Positions 9,593-19,059 of a DNA stretch of 64,000 nt are shown here, piece by piece. The stretch lies in assembly GCA_014653535.1 (NCBI GenBank), contig JACWEK010000003.1, positions 1 to 64,000 of the forward strand, read 5' to 3'. The notes below the pieces were generated by a model, which searched no databases, was not told where the DNA came from, and was given only the letters and a program-made list of their open reading frames with translations. The position numbers were made by a program, and so were the translations under genes. How positions within the stretch are numbered: the first letter of the stretch is position 1; every line of letters begins with the position of its first letter. This stretch comes from Pelagibacterales bacterium SAG-MED43. GTDB taxonomy: Bacteria > Pseudomonadota > Alphaproteobacteria > Pelagibacterales > Pelagibacteraceae.

Positions 9593-11518
9593 ATGTTAAC
9601 TCAAATAGTAACTTTCTTAATATTTGTAGCTGTTATCGGCTGTATTCTTTATGGAAGACGATTAATTAGAACTGAAAAAATTGATGCAGTTTTTGGAAAT
9701 CCTGAAAGAGCATTAGGTGGTACTCATTGGGTTATTGTTGGAAGTAGTTTTCTTCTATTGGTCTGGCTTTATTATTCTTGGGATATCGCAAAAGGATTTT
9801 ATCCAAAATCTGCTAATGAACTTTGCCAGGTAGCAAAGGTAAATGACTCTTTACTTGGTTTAAAATATCAATTTCCTATTGAGGAAAGAGAATTAAAAAG
9901 TACTTCTCAGATTAAAAAAGAAAATAAAAACTTAAAATTAATTCTTGAAGAAATTAAAATCTCAGATGAAATAAATATTCAACAAAAAGAAATCCTTACT
10001 GAGTTTATAAATCAAACGAAACAACTAATACCATTACTAACAAATGAGGATTTGATTGAAAATGAGACTAAACAAAAATTAAATGATATTACAGGGAAAA
10101 TTAACTTACTCACTGAAAATTTTCAAAAACAAGATTATCCATTTGAAACTGAACAACAGCTTTACGATAGGCTTAAAGCTGTTAATGAAGAAGGTGGATG
10201 GGGTATCACAAAAGTTAATGCTGGATCAGGATCTATCGAAAATACTATGGAAGTTCCCCTAATTCCAGCAACATACAGAGGTCTAAAGTTTCATGCTGCG
10301 GCTCAAGAGTTAAATTTAATCAGCGATGAGTTTTTTAAATTACGAAACCATAATCCACAATTTAAAAACAAAATTAAAAAAATTAAAGATGATATTAAAA
10401 AATATAGAAAAGGCTTAGGTGATGATGAAGAGGTAGCTTCAACATATGCGAAGAATATAGTTAAAATTGCAAGAAGAATAGAATTTGCAAGTATCTATCC
10501 TCCAAATACATTAGATAAGGTGCAGGCAGCTATTGTTAAATTTGATAGTGCACAAATACAAGCTCAAGGTGGACTAAGATTCATTGATATTTTTTTATTT
10601 CCTGCTGGAACAATTGTTGCTAGCGGGCCAAGTTGTTCTGAACAAGGGTCCGGTAGATGGTTGCCAAAACCATCAGACACTCTAAATAAATTTATTCTAA
10701 TGTCAAAACCTAGTGTTGGTTACAAAGATATCCCTCTTTTATGGATAAAAATGGTCGATATCAGTAATTTAGTTGGTTTCATTCTACCAGATTGGATTGC
10801 TGATATTTTACCAGGTGAGTACCCCGTTCACTCTAAAGATGGAATAGTTAAACAAAACTTTAAAGGTAAAGTTCTTAAAATTGTAACTGGTGACTTTAGA
10901 TTATTAAAGGTCCCTGTTCCTTATGGACATATCTGGGACTCCTTTATGAGAGTATTCTTAGGATTAGTTTTTGGAATAATCATAGGTGTTCCGCTAGGAT
11001 TATTTATGGGATTGAATAGATTTGCTAAGGGCTTTTTTGATCCTTTAATTGAACTTTATAGGCCTGTACCTCCTTTAGCATGGGCACCTTTAATTATTTC
11101 TGTATTAGGTATTGATAATACCGGAAAAGTATTTCTTTTGTTTATGGTTTCATTATCAATTATGATTATCTCAGCAAGAGCTGGAGCATCTGGAACACAA
11201 CTCTCAAAAATTCATGCAGCACACTCACTTGGCGCTTCTAAGAGACAAATACTTAGGTATGTAATATTTCCAAACTCACTACCAGAAATTCTCACAGGTA
11301 TTAGAGTTGCTGTAGGAATGTGTTGGGGAACTTTGGTTGCGGCTGAATTTTTAGCAGGAACAACTGGTATAGGTTTTGTTGAAAATGTTGCTAAAAAATA
11401 TTTTCAATACGAAGTAATTTGGATCACAATTTTTATTATGGGAATGTTGGGTTTATTATTCGATATAACTCTAAGAAAAATTATAGATAAATATATTCCA
11501 TGGCGAGGAAAAGGTTAA
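9593..11518 (+). CDS. tauC: taurine-type ABC transporter permease with a long N-terminal extension
   Basis: C-terminal permease domain (DSFMRVFLGLVFGIIIGVPLGLFMGLN, RPVPPLAWAPLII, EAA-like loop AAHSLGASKRQILRYVIFPNSLPEILTGIR); about 400 residues precede it. Confidence 0.85.
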   Translation: MLTQIVTFLIFVAVIGCILYGRRLIRTEKIDAVFGNPERALGGTHWVIVGSSFLLLVWLYYSWDIAKGFYPKSANELCQVAKVNDSLLGLKYQFPIEERELKSTSQIKKENKNLKLILEEIKISDEINIQQKEILTEFINQTKQLIPLLTNEDLIENETKQKLNDITGKINLLTENFQKQDYPFETEQQLYDRLKAVNEEGGWGITKVNAGSGSIENTMEVPLIPATYRGLKFHAAAQELNLISDEFFKLRNHNPQFKNKIKKIKDDIKKYRKGLGDDEEVASTYAKNIVKIARRIEFASIYPPNTLDKVQAAIVKFDSAQIQAQGGLRFIDIFLFPAGTIVASGPSCSEQGSGRWLPKPSDTLNKFILMSKPSVGYKDIPLLWIKMVDISNLVGFILPDWIADILPGEYPVHSKDGIVKQNFKGKVLKIVTGDFRLLKVPVPYGHIWDSFMRVFLGLVFGIIIGVPLGLFMGLNRFAKGFFDPLIELYRPVPPLAWAPLIISVLGIDNTGKVFLLFMVSLSIMIISARAGASGTQLSKIHAAHSLGASKRQILRYVIFPNSLPEILTGIRVAVGMCWGTLVAAEFLAGTTGIGFVENVAKKYFQYEVIWITIFIMGMLGLLFDITLRKIIDKYIPWRGKG

Positions 11519-11521
11519 TCT

Positions 11522-12403
11522 TTATTTGTTAATTATTTTTTTTATATATTCTTTAAGTTTCTTTTTTCCAAAATGTTTATGAACTTTATTTGACAAATTC
11601 ATACTGGTTAATGCTGATGAATATCTTTCTCCTGGACGTTTTTTTAAAAACCTTATTCTTGATTTAAACATCTTTGCTACTTCTAAAATTGAAAAACTCT
11701 CCTTATTTGAAATAGAATAATGTCTTGATAAATTTTTTTTCCAGGCTAGATAACAAATTGCTACTGTATCATCTATATGAGTAAATCTTCTAGACTGACT
11801 GCCAGGTAATACAACTGGTAGAGGTTTTTTATTTTTAAATGCTTCCTCAAAAATACCAATTACGGTAGCCATTTTTCCTTTAGATATTTGTCCAGGGCCA
11901 TAAACATTATAAAAATAAATTACATCGTATTTGAAATTAAACCATTCTTTTAAATTTTCTAATAATTCTAAATTTTTTGATTTTGTAAATGCATATGGTG
12001 ATAAGTTTTTATCATTACCTCCATTACCTAGTGAAGCAGATGTCGCAGAGTAAATTAGTTTTATCTTATTTTCTAAACAAAAATTTAAAACAGAGTTGGT
12101 TCCTATCATATTTGAGTCTAAGCAATCATTCATATTTATAAAACTTTGATAAATTCTTGCAAATTCTCCAAAATGAAAAATAGAATGAATTTTATTAGGT
12201 TGTCTGATAAACTTTTTAATATTTTTTGTGTCTCCGTTCAAATATTTTACTCTTGAATTATTGATATGATTTTTTTTTGACCCTGAAGAATAGTTGTCTA
12301 AACTAATTATATGATATTTGGTTTTTGATAATAATAATCTTATCAAATTAGATCCTAGGAAACCTGCCCCACCTGTGATTAAGATGCTTTTTTTAATAAT
12401 CAT
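11522..12403 (-). CDS. NAD-dependent epimerase/dehydratase (UDP-glucose 4-epimerase-like)
   Basis: MIIKKSILITGGAGFLGSNLIRLL, YSATSASLGNGG, SPYAFTKSKNLELL, YFYNVYGPGQ. Confidence 0.85.
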   Translation of the reverse strand: MIIKKSILITGGAGFLGSNLIRLLLSKTKYHIISLDNYSSGSKKNHINNSRVKYLNGDTKNIKKFIRQPNKIHSIFHFGEFARIYQSFINMNDCLDSNMIGTNSVLNFCLENKIKLIYSATSASLGNGGNDKNLSPYAFTKSKNLELLENLKEWFNFKYDVIYFYNVYGPGQISKGKMATVIGIFEEAFKNKKPLPVVLPGSQSRRFTHIDDTVAICYLAWKKNLSRHYSISNKESFSILEVAKMFKSRIRFLKKRPGERYSSALTSMNLSNKVHKHFGKKKLKEYIKKIINK

Positions 12404-12485
12404 TTTTTTAAGTTTTTTAAATTATATATTGAATAATTTTAATAATTAGTAATTTTTTATAACATGTTATAGAGATATTCTTTAG

Positions 12486-13490
12486 ATGAAAATAAAAAAA
12501 CTTAAACAATTATTAATAAAAATTTTTAAAAAAAACGGTCTTGGCAATGTTCATTCATCAATTTCTGCAAATGCTCTTATAAATGCTGAATTAGTAGGTG
12601 CATACGCTCATGGCCTATCAAGGCTTAAAATGTATTGTGATAGAATAAATAAAAAAGTTATAAATCCAAAACCTAAAATAAAAGTAAAAAAGATTTCACA
12701 ATCTATCTCATACGTTGATGCAGATAATAGTATAGGATTTGTTGCTGCAGATATTGGAATAAAAAAAGCCATAGAAAATGCAAAAAAAACTGGAATTGGT
12801 TTAGTTGCAGTCAAAAATAGTGGTCACTATGGTCTCTCTGGATATTATGCTGAACAAGCTGTTAAAAAAAATTTAATTACTATGATTTATACAAATGCAC
12901 CACCAGCAGTTGCTCCTCATGGAGCTTTAAAAAGTTTATTTGGAACTAATCCAATTTGTTTTGGAGCCCCAACGGGATCTAAAATTCCTTTTATTTTAGA
13001 TACTTCTATTTCTATGATTAATAGAGGAAAAATTAGAGTGGCAGCGCGTAATAATCAAAAAATTCCTGAAGGTGTTGCTCTAGATAAATTTGGTAATCCA
13101 ACTATAGACGCAAAAAAGGCATTAGCAGGTGTACAGTTACCTATAGCCGGATTTAGAGGATCTGGTCTTGCATGGATGGTGGATATTTTAAGTGGTGTTT
13201 TAACGGGAGGAAATCATGCTGGTAAAGTAAAAGACCCTTTTGATGATTTTTCAGGACCACAAAATATTGGACATTTGTTTATCACATTTAAAACAAATTT
13301 ATTTGTCAATAATTTTAATAACAGAATAAAAAATAATATTAAAATAATTAAAAAATTACCAAAAATCAAAGGTATTAAAGAAATAATGTATCCTGGTCAA
13401 AATAAATATATAAGATTTAAAATGAATTCTAAAAAAGATATTAATATTTCTGAAATTATAAAAAAAGATTTAAAACTTCTTATGAATTAA
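12486..13490 (+). CDS. malate/L-lactate dehydrogenase family (Ldh_2; sulfolactate dehydrogenase/ComC-like)
   Basis: VKNSGHYGLSGYYAEQA, APHGALKSLFGTNPICFGAPT, GFRGSGLAWMVDILSGVLTGG; substrate inferred from context only. Confidence 0.8.
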   Translation: MKIKKLKQLLIKIFKKNGLGNVHSSISANALINAELVGAYAHGLSRLKMYCDRINKKVINPKPKIKVKKISQSISYVDADNSIGFVAADIGIKKAIENAKKTGIGLVAVKNSGHYGLSGYYAEQAVKKNLITMIYTNAPPAVAPHGALKSLFGTNPICFGAPTGSKIPFILDTSISMINRGKIRVAARNNQKIPEGVALDKFGNPTIDAKKALAGVQLPIAGFRGSGLAWMVDILSGVLTGGNHAGKVKDPFDDFSGPQNIGHLFITFKTNLFVNNFNNRIKNNIKIIKKLPKIKGIKEIMYPGQNKYIRFKMNSKKDINISEIIKKDLKLLMN

Positions 13491-13495
13491 GATTT

Positions 13496-14407
13496 ATGCT
13501 TTCAAATAAAGAAATTATATGTCCTGATAACCTTTTAAATATTGCTCACAAAAAAAAAGCTGTAAAGGCAGCTATAGTTAACGCTGGTAAACCTTTGCCA
13601 ATGTTATCTGTTCAAGATGCAGTAGATGAAAATTTAATTGAGCCAATTTTTATCGGTAATCAAGACGAAATTTTGAAATGTGCAGAAGATTTAAAATGGG
13701 ATATTTCAAAATTTGAAATTATTAATGAACCAATTGAAAATAAAACAGCAACTATAGCGGCTAAATTAGCTAGTGAAAAAAAAATAAAGATTATTGTTAA
13801 AGGTCATATTCACACTGATATTCTTATGAAAGAAGTTTTAAAAAGAGAATATGGTTTGCTGGGAAAAACTCGTTTAAGCCATATTTGGCATATGACTGTT
13901 GAAAAAAATGATAAACCACTAATTATAACTGATGGTGCTTTAAATGTTTTACCAAACATAAAAACTAAAATGCATATTTTAAAAAATGTTATTAATTTTT
14001 CTAATAGAATTGGTATCGAGAGACCCAAAGTAGCCATACTTTCAGCAACTGAGGAAGTTTTAGATAGTGTTCCAAGTTCAAAAGATGCTGAAGAATTAAC
14101 TCAACTTGCAAAAAAAGAAAATTTAAATGCAGATGTATTTGGTCCTCTTGCTTTTGATAACAGTATTTCAAAAAAGTCAGCAGCAATCAAAGGAATAAAG
14201 AATGATGTTGCGGGAATGGCAGATGTTTTATTGGTACCAAGCGTAGAAACAGGCAATGGATTAGTAAAAATGTTAATATATTTTTCTGGAGCATGTGCTG
14301 CAGGCGTTGTTGTTGGTGGTAAAGTGCCAGTTGTTATAACTAGTCGTTCAGATGAAGCCCGAGCAAGGTTAGCTTCAATTGCTGCTGCTGTGGTTGCTTT
14401 AGATTGA
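13496..14407 (+). CDS. pta: phosphate acetyltransferase / phosphate acyltransferase (Pta/Ptb family, short form)
   Basis: VKGHIHTDILMKEVL, GPLAFDNSISKKSAAIKGI, ADVLLVPSVETGNGLVKML, VPVVITSRSDEARARLASI. Confidence 0.85.
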   Translation: MLSNKEIICPDNLLNIAHKKKAVKAAIVNAGKPLPMLSVQDAVDENLIEPIFIGNQDEILKCAEDLKWDISKFEIINEPIENKTATIAAKLASEKKIKIIVKGHIHTDILMKEVLKREYGLLGKTRLSHIWHMTVEKNDKPLIITDGALNVLPNIKTKMHILKNVINFSNRIGIERPKVAILSATEEVLDSVPSSKDAEELTQLAKKENLNADVFGPLAFDNSISKKSAAIKGIKNDVAGMADVLLVPSVETGNGLVKMLIYFSGACAAGVVVGGKVPVVITSRSDEARARLASIAAAVVALD

Positions 14408-14429
14408 TTCTTAATAACAAATTATATTT

Positions 14430-14519
14430 ATGAAACCAAATGATTATATAAGTTTATATTTTCTTGTAATAATACTTTGTATAACAAGTACAAATATTCT
14501 ATATAGAATTTATTTTTAA
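14430..14519 (+). CDS. putative 29-aa single-TM small protein
   Basis: ATG..TAA reading MKPNDYISLYFLVIILCITSTNILYRIYF between pta and the HpsN-like gene; hydrophobic core; no homology test possible. Confidence 0.35.
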   Translation: MKPNDYISLYFLVIILCITSTNILYRIYF

Positions 14520-14580
14520 TTCTTCATTGAAAAAGAGACTTTAATAATTTAAAAATTTGCAATAAATAGATAGGTAAGCA

Positions 14581-15867
14581 ATGGCAATTCAATATTTAAA
14601 AAAATCACCTAAAACTTCATCTTCAGATGACACTAAAACCACAGAAATAGTTAAAAATCTTTTAAAAGAGATTGAAACTTCAAAAGAAGAAGCTTGCATA
14701 AAGCTAACCAATAAGTTTGATAATTACGATGGTGAAATAGTTGTTTCTAAACAAAGAATAGAAGAAGTTAAAAAGGAACTAAATCAAAAAATAAAAGATG
14801 ATATTCAATTTTCTCATGAAAGGGTTAGAAAATTTGCAGAGGCACAATTACGAAATTATGGTCAAGATTTTGAGGTGGAACTTTCTCCAGGCCTATTTGC
14901 TGGTCAAAAATTGATACCAGTCAATACAGCTGGCTGTTATATCCCAGGTGGAAGGTACGCGCACATAGCTTCTGCAGTAATGAGTGTAACAACAGCTAAA
15001 GTGGCTGGTGTTAAAAATATTATTGCATGCAGTCCACCAAAAAAAGGTGTCGGTGCCCATCCAGCAATAATTTATACAGCTGACTTATGTGGTGCTGATG
15101 TTATATTAAATTTAGGTGGTGTACCAGGTATTGCCGCAATGACTAATGGTTTATTTGAAAATCCTCCAGCAGATATTTTAGTAGGACCAGGAAATCAGTT
15201 TGTAGCTGAAGCGAAAAGAATTTTGTTTGGTAAAGTTGGTATTGATTTATTTGCAGGCCCTACAGAAATAGCTGTCATTGCTGATGATAAAGCTGATGCA
15301 GAAATGGTTGCTGTAGATTTAGTTGGTCAAGCTGAACATGGTTATAATTCTCCCGCTTGGTTATACACAACAAGTAAAAGATTAGCTGAAGAAGTAATGA
15401 AAAGAGTTCCAGAATTAATTGCTCAACTACCAGAAGTTCCTAGAACTAGTGCCGAAGCCGCTTGGAGAGATTATGGTGAGGTTATTCTCTGTGATACAGA
15501 CGAGGAAGTGGCAACTATAAGTGATGAATATGCACCTGAGCACCTAGAAGTGCAAACTCAAAACCTTGAATGGTTTCACAAAAGATTAAAGAATTATGGA
15601 TCGTTATTTATTGGTGAAGAAACAACTGTAGCGTATGGAGATAAATGCTCTGGCACAAATCATATATTGCCTACCAAAGGTGCAGGAAGATATACAGGTG
15701 GGTTATTTGTTGGAAAATTTATTAAAACTTTAAGTTTTCAAAGAATGACAAAAGAGTCTACTAAATCAGTTGGTGCTGCTTGTGCAAGAATATCTAGGTA
15801 TGAGGGTATGGAGGCACATGCAAGAACAGGTGATGTTAGACTTAGAAAATATGGGTTCTCAAATTAG
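14581..15867 (+). CDS. histidinol dehydrogenase family; HpsN-like (dihydroxypropanesulfonate 3-dehydrogenase type)
   Basis: AGCYIPGGRYAHIASAVMSVTTAKVAGV, GGVPGIAAMTNGL, LVGPGNQFVAEAKR, DLFAGPTEIAVIAD, YAPEHLEVQT, HILPTKGAGRYTGGL; N-terminus resembles sulfonate-linked paralogs more than biosynthetic HisD. Confidence 0.85.
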   Translation: MAIQYLKKSPKTSSSDDTKTTEIVKNLLKEIETSKEEACIKLTNKFDNYDGEIVVSKQRIEEVKKELNQKIKDDIQFSHERVRKFAEAQLRNYGQDFEVELSPGLFAGQKLIPVNTAGCYIPGGRYAHIASAVMSVTTAKVAGVKNIIACSPPKKGVGAHPAIIYTADLCGADVILNLGGVPGIAAMTNGLFENPPADILVGPGNQFVAEAKRILFGKVGIDLFAGPTEIAVIADDKADAEMVAVDLVGQAEHGYNSPAWLYTTSKRLAEEVMKRVPELIAQLPEVPRTSAEAAWRDYGEVILCDTDEEVATISDEYAPEHLEVQTQNLEWFHKRLKNYGSLFIGEETTVAYGDKCSGTNHILPTKGAGRYTGGLFVGKFIKTLSFQRMTKESTKSVGAACARISRYEGMEAHARTGDVRLRKYGFSN

Positions 15868-16478
15868 AGTAAATACACTGTTTCTTTAACTATATAAATA
15901 GCAAGTAAAGACATAAAAACAATTATGAATACATTTATATATTTCCATGATTTATCATTCTGTGCATATTTTGAAAGATAAACAGATAAGTAACCTAACA
16001 GAAAGAAAAATATAAATGATGCAGTAGACGCACCAATACCAAAATAAATTTTTTCATCGAATAAAAAATTCTTCGAAAAGTTTCCCAAAAAGAAAACAGT
16101 ATCAGAATATACATGTGCATTTAAATACGTAAAACTAAGTGTCTTTAATAATATCTGAGAACTAGAAATATTTTTTATTTCACTATTAAAATTAACATGA
16201 ACTCCTAAAGATTTGATTTTTGAATATATAAAATAAATTAAAAAAAAAATTAATAAAATGTTAAGAGAAAATTCTACAAATAAATTAAAATATTGATGAA
16301 AAAAATGGAATAAAAGGATACCTGAAAAAATAAGTAATAAATCAGATAATGAGCAAATTAAACATATTAAAAATATATATTGTTTTTTTAATCCCTGCTC
16401 AATTACAAAAACATTTTGAGCACCTAATGCTAAAATTAAACTAAGCCCGGTAAAAAAACCCAATACCAGGTACTCCAT
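15864..16478 (-). CDS. LysE/ArgO family amino-acid exporter
   Basis: FFTGLSLILALGAQNVFVIEQGLKKQ and five to six predicted TM segments. Confidence 0.85.
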   Translation of the reverse strand: MEYLVLGFFTGLSLILALGAQNVFVIEQGLKKQYIFLICLICSLSDLLLIFSGILLFHFFHQYFNLFVEFSLNILLIFFLIYFIYSKIKSLGVHVNFNSEIKNISSSQILLKTLSFTYLNAHVYSDTVFFLGNFSKNFLFDEKIYFGIGASTASFIFFFLLGYLSVYLSKYAQNDKSWKYINVFIIVFMSLLAIYIVKETVYLL

Positions 16479-16489
16479 CTAAAATTAGA

Positions 16490-16900
16490 TTATTCTGAGT
16501 TTGCAGTTAATGTTTTAATCTCTAAAATATTTTCGTTGGGATCTTTAACAAAAAATGTTTCTTGCTCATATTTTGTTCCTTTAAATCTTAGATAAGGCTC
16601 ATCATAATATTTAGCACCTTTTTCTTTCAATCTATTTTTTAAAGTATTAAAATCTTTTCTTGATAAGTGAACTCCAAAATGTGGCACAGAAACATTTCCC
16701 ATGTCTACATCGTGTCTTTCACTGTCTAGTTTGTGATCACTAGCATGAAGTGTTAATTCATTACCCCAAAAATCGACATCAGCCCATTCTTGTGCTGAGT
16801 TATCTAGACGACACCCCAATGTCTCACTGTAAAATTTTTTTGCTGTTTCTAAATCACCACATGGGATTGCTAGGTGAAAACAGTTAGTATTTTTATACAT
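16490..16900 (-). CDS. VOC/glyoxalase family protein
   Basis: FHLAIPCGDLETAKKFYSETLGC ... FFVKDPNENILEIK. Confidence 0.88.
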   Translation of the reverse strand: MYKNTNCFHLAIPCGDLETAKKFYSETLGCRLDNSAQEWADVDFWGNELTLHASDHKLDSERHDVDMGNVSVPHFGVHLSRKDFNTLKNRLKEKGAKYYDEPYLRFKGTKYEQETFFVKDPNENILEIKTLTANSE

Positions 16901-16971
16901 AATTTCTCCTTTAAATTCTTACTTTAATAACTATATAACTCTCATAATTTTTTATCAAGCTATCAAATTTT

Positions 16972-17541
16972 ATGAGTGATTTTCTTCAATCTATAATAGA
17001 CAGAGATCCTGCGGCAAAATCTAAACTAAGTTTAATATTAACGTATCCTGGAGTTAAGGCTATATTTTTTCACAAAGTTGCAAATTTTTTTGCCATAGCA
17101 AAATTTGATTTAGTTGCACGAATCATTTCTCAATTCTCAAGATTTTTAACTGGTATAGAAATCCATCCAAAAGCAAAAATTGGGAAAAATTTATTTATAG
17201 ATCATGGCATGGGTGTGGTAATTGGTGAAACATCAGAGATTGGTGACAATGTTACAATTTATCATAATGTTACCTTAGGTGGAATTGCTCCAAGTATTAA
17301 TTCAAATGATCAAAGAAATATTAAAAGACACCCAACTTTAGAGGATGATGTTGTAATTGGTTCAGGAGCTCAAATATTAGGTCCCATAATCATAGGAAAA
17401 AATTCTTTAATTGGATCTAATTCGGTTGTAACTAAAGATGTTCCTGAAAAATCCGTTATGGCAGGAATTCCTGCTAAAAAGGTTGGAGATGCATCTAAAG
17501 GATTTAAACCTTATGCTGTTACTGATGAAGAAAAAAAATAA
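16972..17541 (+). CDS. cysE: serine O-acetyltransferase
   Basis: [44 protein letters not shown]; hexapeptide repeats; followed by cysK. Confidence 0.95.
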   Translation: MSDFLQSIIDRDPAAKSKLSLILTYPGVKAIFFHKVANFFAIAKFDLVARIISQFSRFLTGIEIHPKAKIGKNLFIDHGMGVVIGETSEIGDNVTIYHNVTLGGIAPSINSNDQRNIKRHPTLEDDVVIGSGAQILGPIIIGKNSLIGSNSVVTKDVPEKSVMAGIPAKKVGDASKGFKPYAVTDEEKK

Positions 17542-18542
17542 TGACAAATATTAGAAATAATTTTATAGACTCAATTGGTAATACTCCTCTTATAAAATTA
17601 AAAGCAGCATCTGAAATAACTGGATGTAATATTTATGGAAAGGCTGAGTTCTTAAATCCTGGTGGTTCTGTTAAAGACAGAGCTGCATTAGCTCTTATTA
17701 AAGATGCTCAAGATAAAAAGTTGATCTCAAAAGGTGGTATTGTTGTTGAGGGTACTGCTGGAAATACTGGAATAGGCTTAGGACTATTAGGTAACTCTCT
17801 AGGTTATAAAACTATTATTGTAATGAATGATAATCAGACCCAAGAAAAAAAAAATACATTAAGAAACTTAGGTGCAGAACTAAAATTAGTTCCAGCAAAA
17901 CCTTATAAAGATGATGGTAATTATGTAAAAGTTGCTGCGAGATTAGCTGATGAACTAAGACCTAGTAACAATAATGGAGTTGTCTGGGCTAATCAATTTG
18001 ATAACACCGCAAATGCCAAAGGTCATTATGAGGGAACTGGGAAAGAAATTTGGGATCAAACTGAAGGTAAAGTTGATGGTTTTGTTTGTTCTTCTGGAAC
18101 TGGTGGAACTATTTCAGGAGTTAGTAATGCTCTTAAAGAAAAGAAGAAAGATATAAAGATCTATTTATCTGATCCAAAAGGTTCTGCTCTTTATAATTAT
18201 ATTAAGAATGGTGAATTAAAATCTGAAGGAAACTCAATTACAGAAGGAATTGGCTCAAGCAGAATTACGAAAAATTTTGAAAACGCTAAAATTGACGGTG
18301 CTTTCTCAATTGACGATCATGAAGCATTGTCTATTCTTTATGATCTAATTCAAAATGAAGGTTTAAGCCTAGGTACAAGTTGTGGAATAAATATTGCAGG
18401 AGCAATTAGACTTGGCAAAGAATTGGGGCCAGGCAAAACAATTGTTACTATTCTTTGTGACAAGTCAGATAAATACAACTCAAAGATGTTTAATAAATCT
18501 TTTTTAGAGGAAAAAAAACTCCCTATTCCTAGTTGGTTATAA
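17541..18542 (+). CDS. cysK: cysteine synthase A
   Basis: IGNTPLIKL, NPGGSVKDRAAL, EGTAGNTGIGLG; TAATG overlap with cysE. Confidence 0.93.
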   Translation: MTNIRNNFIDSIGNTPLIKLKAASEITGCNIYGKAEFLNPGGSVKDRAALALIKDAQDKKLISKGGIVVEGTAGNTGIGLGLLGNSLGYKTIIVMNDNQTQEKKNTLRNLGAELKLVPAKPYKDDGNYVKVAARLADELRPSNNNGVVWANQFDNTANAKGHYEGTGKEIWDQTEGKVDGFVCSSGTGGTISGVSNALKEKKKDIKIYLSDPKGSALYNYIKNGELKSEGNSITEGIGSSRITKNFENAKIDGAFSIDDHEALSILYDLIQNEGLSLGTSCGINIAGAIRLGKELGPGKTIVTILCDKSDKYNSKMFNKSFLEEKKLPIPSWL

Positions 18543-18559
18543 TAACGCATAGCTGCTAT

Positions 18560-18583
18560 GTAACAAAACTGTTACTTTTTTTT
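18560..18583 (+). terminator. Rho-independent terminator of cysEK
   Basis: GTAACA aaac TGTTAC followed by TTTTTTTT. Confidence 0.75.
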
Positions 18584-18609
18584 AATATATTTATTTAGGC
18601 TTAAAAATA

Positions 18610-18635
18610 AATAAAGATCAGCGAAGATCTTTATT
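18610..18635 (+). promoter_or_regulatory. 5'-UTR hairpin upstream of small-protein cassette
   Basis: Perfect 10-bp inverted repeat AATAAAGATC-AGCGAA-GATCTTTATT immediately before a strong SD (GGAGG) and the ATG at 18655. Confidence 0.55.
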
Positions 18636-18654
18636 AAGCAGATACGGAGGTCAA

Positions 18655-19044
18655 ATGCTAAAAAATATTTTAAAAATACTTATTGCTTACTTTGTAGCAA
18701 TTTCAATATCAACTTCGTCAAGTGCTGAAATGAATAATAGTGATAAAGCAAAAGCTTGGGATTGCGTTGGAATTTATATGGCTAACTACTTTCTTCCTTC
18801 TGGTGAAACATTTGAGTACGCTATGAAGGAAAAATCTATATCAACTGTCAAGGTCCTTAAAACTTACGCTCTTGAAATAGGTATTCCAGAAAAAGATTGG
18901 GACGAAGGAGTTAATAAGGCAGTAGATAAACATTATGGTTCAAAATATGACAAGACTAAAACTGATCAATGTCATTCATTTGTAGAAGCTTTAGTTCCTA
19001 ATGGGGCTGAAAGAGTCAAAAAAGTAATTCAAACTTTATATTAA
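18655..19044 (+). CDS. hypothetical secreted protein
   Basis: SD ggaggt; signal peptide MLKNILKILIAYFVAISISTSSSA; no family recognised. Confidence 0.7.
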   Translation: MLKNILKILIAYFVAISISTSSSAEMNNSDKAKAWDCVGIYMANYFLPSGETFEYAMKEKSISTVKVLKTYALEIGIPEKDWDEGVNKAVDKHYGSKYDKTKTDQCHSFVEALVPNGAERVKKVIQTLY

Positions 19045-19059
19045 TAAAAAGGAGCAAAA

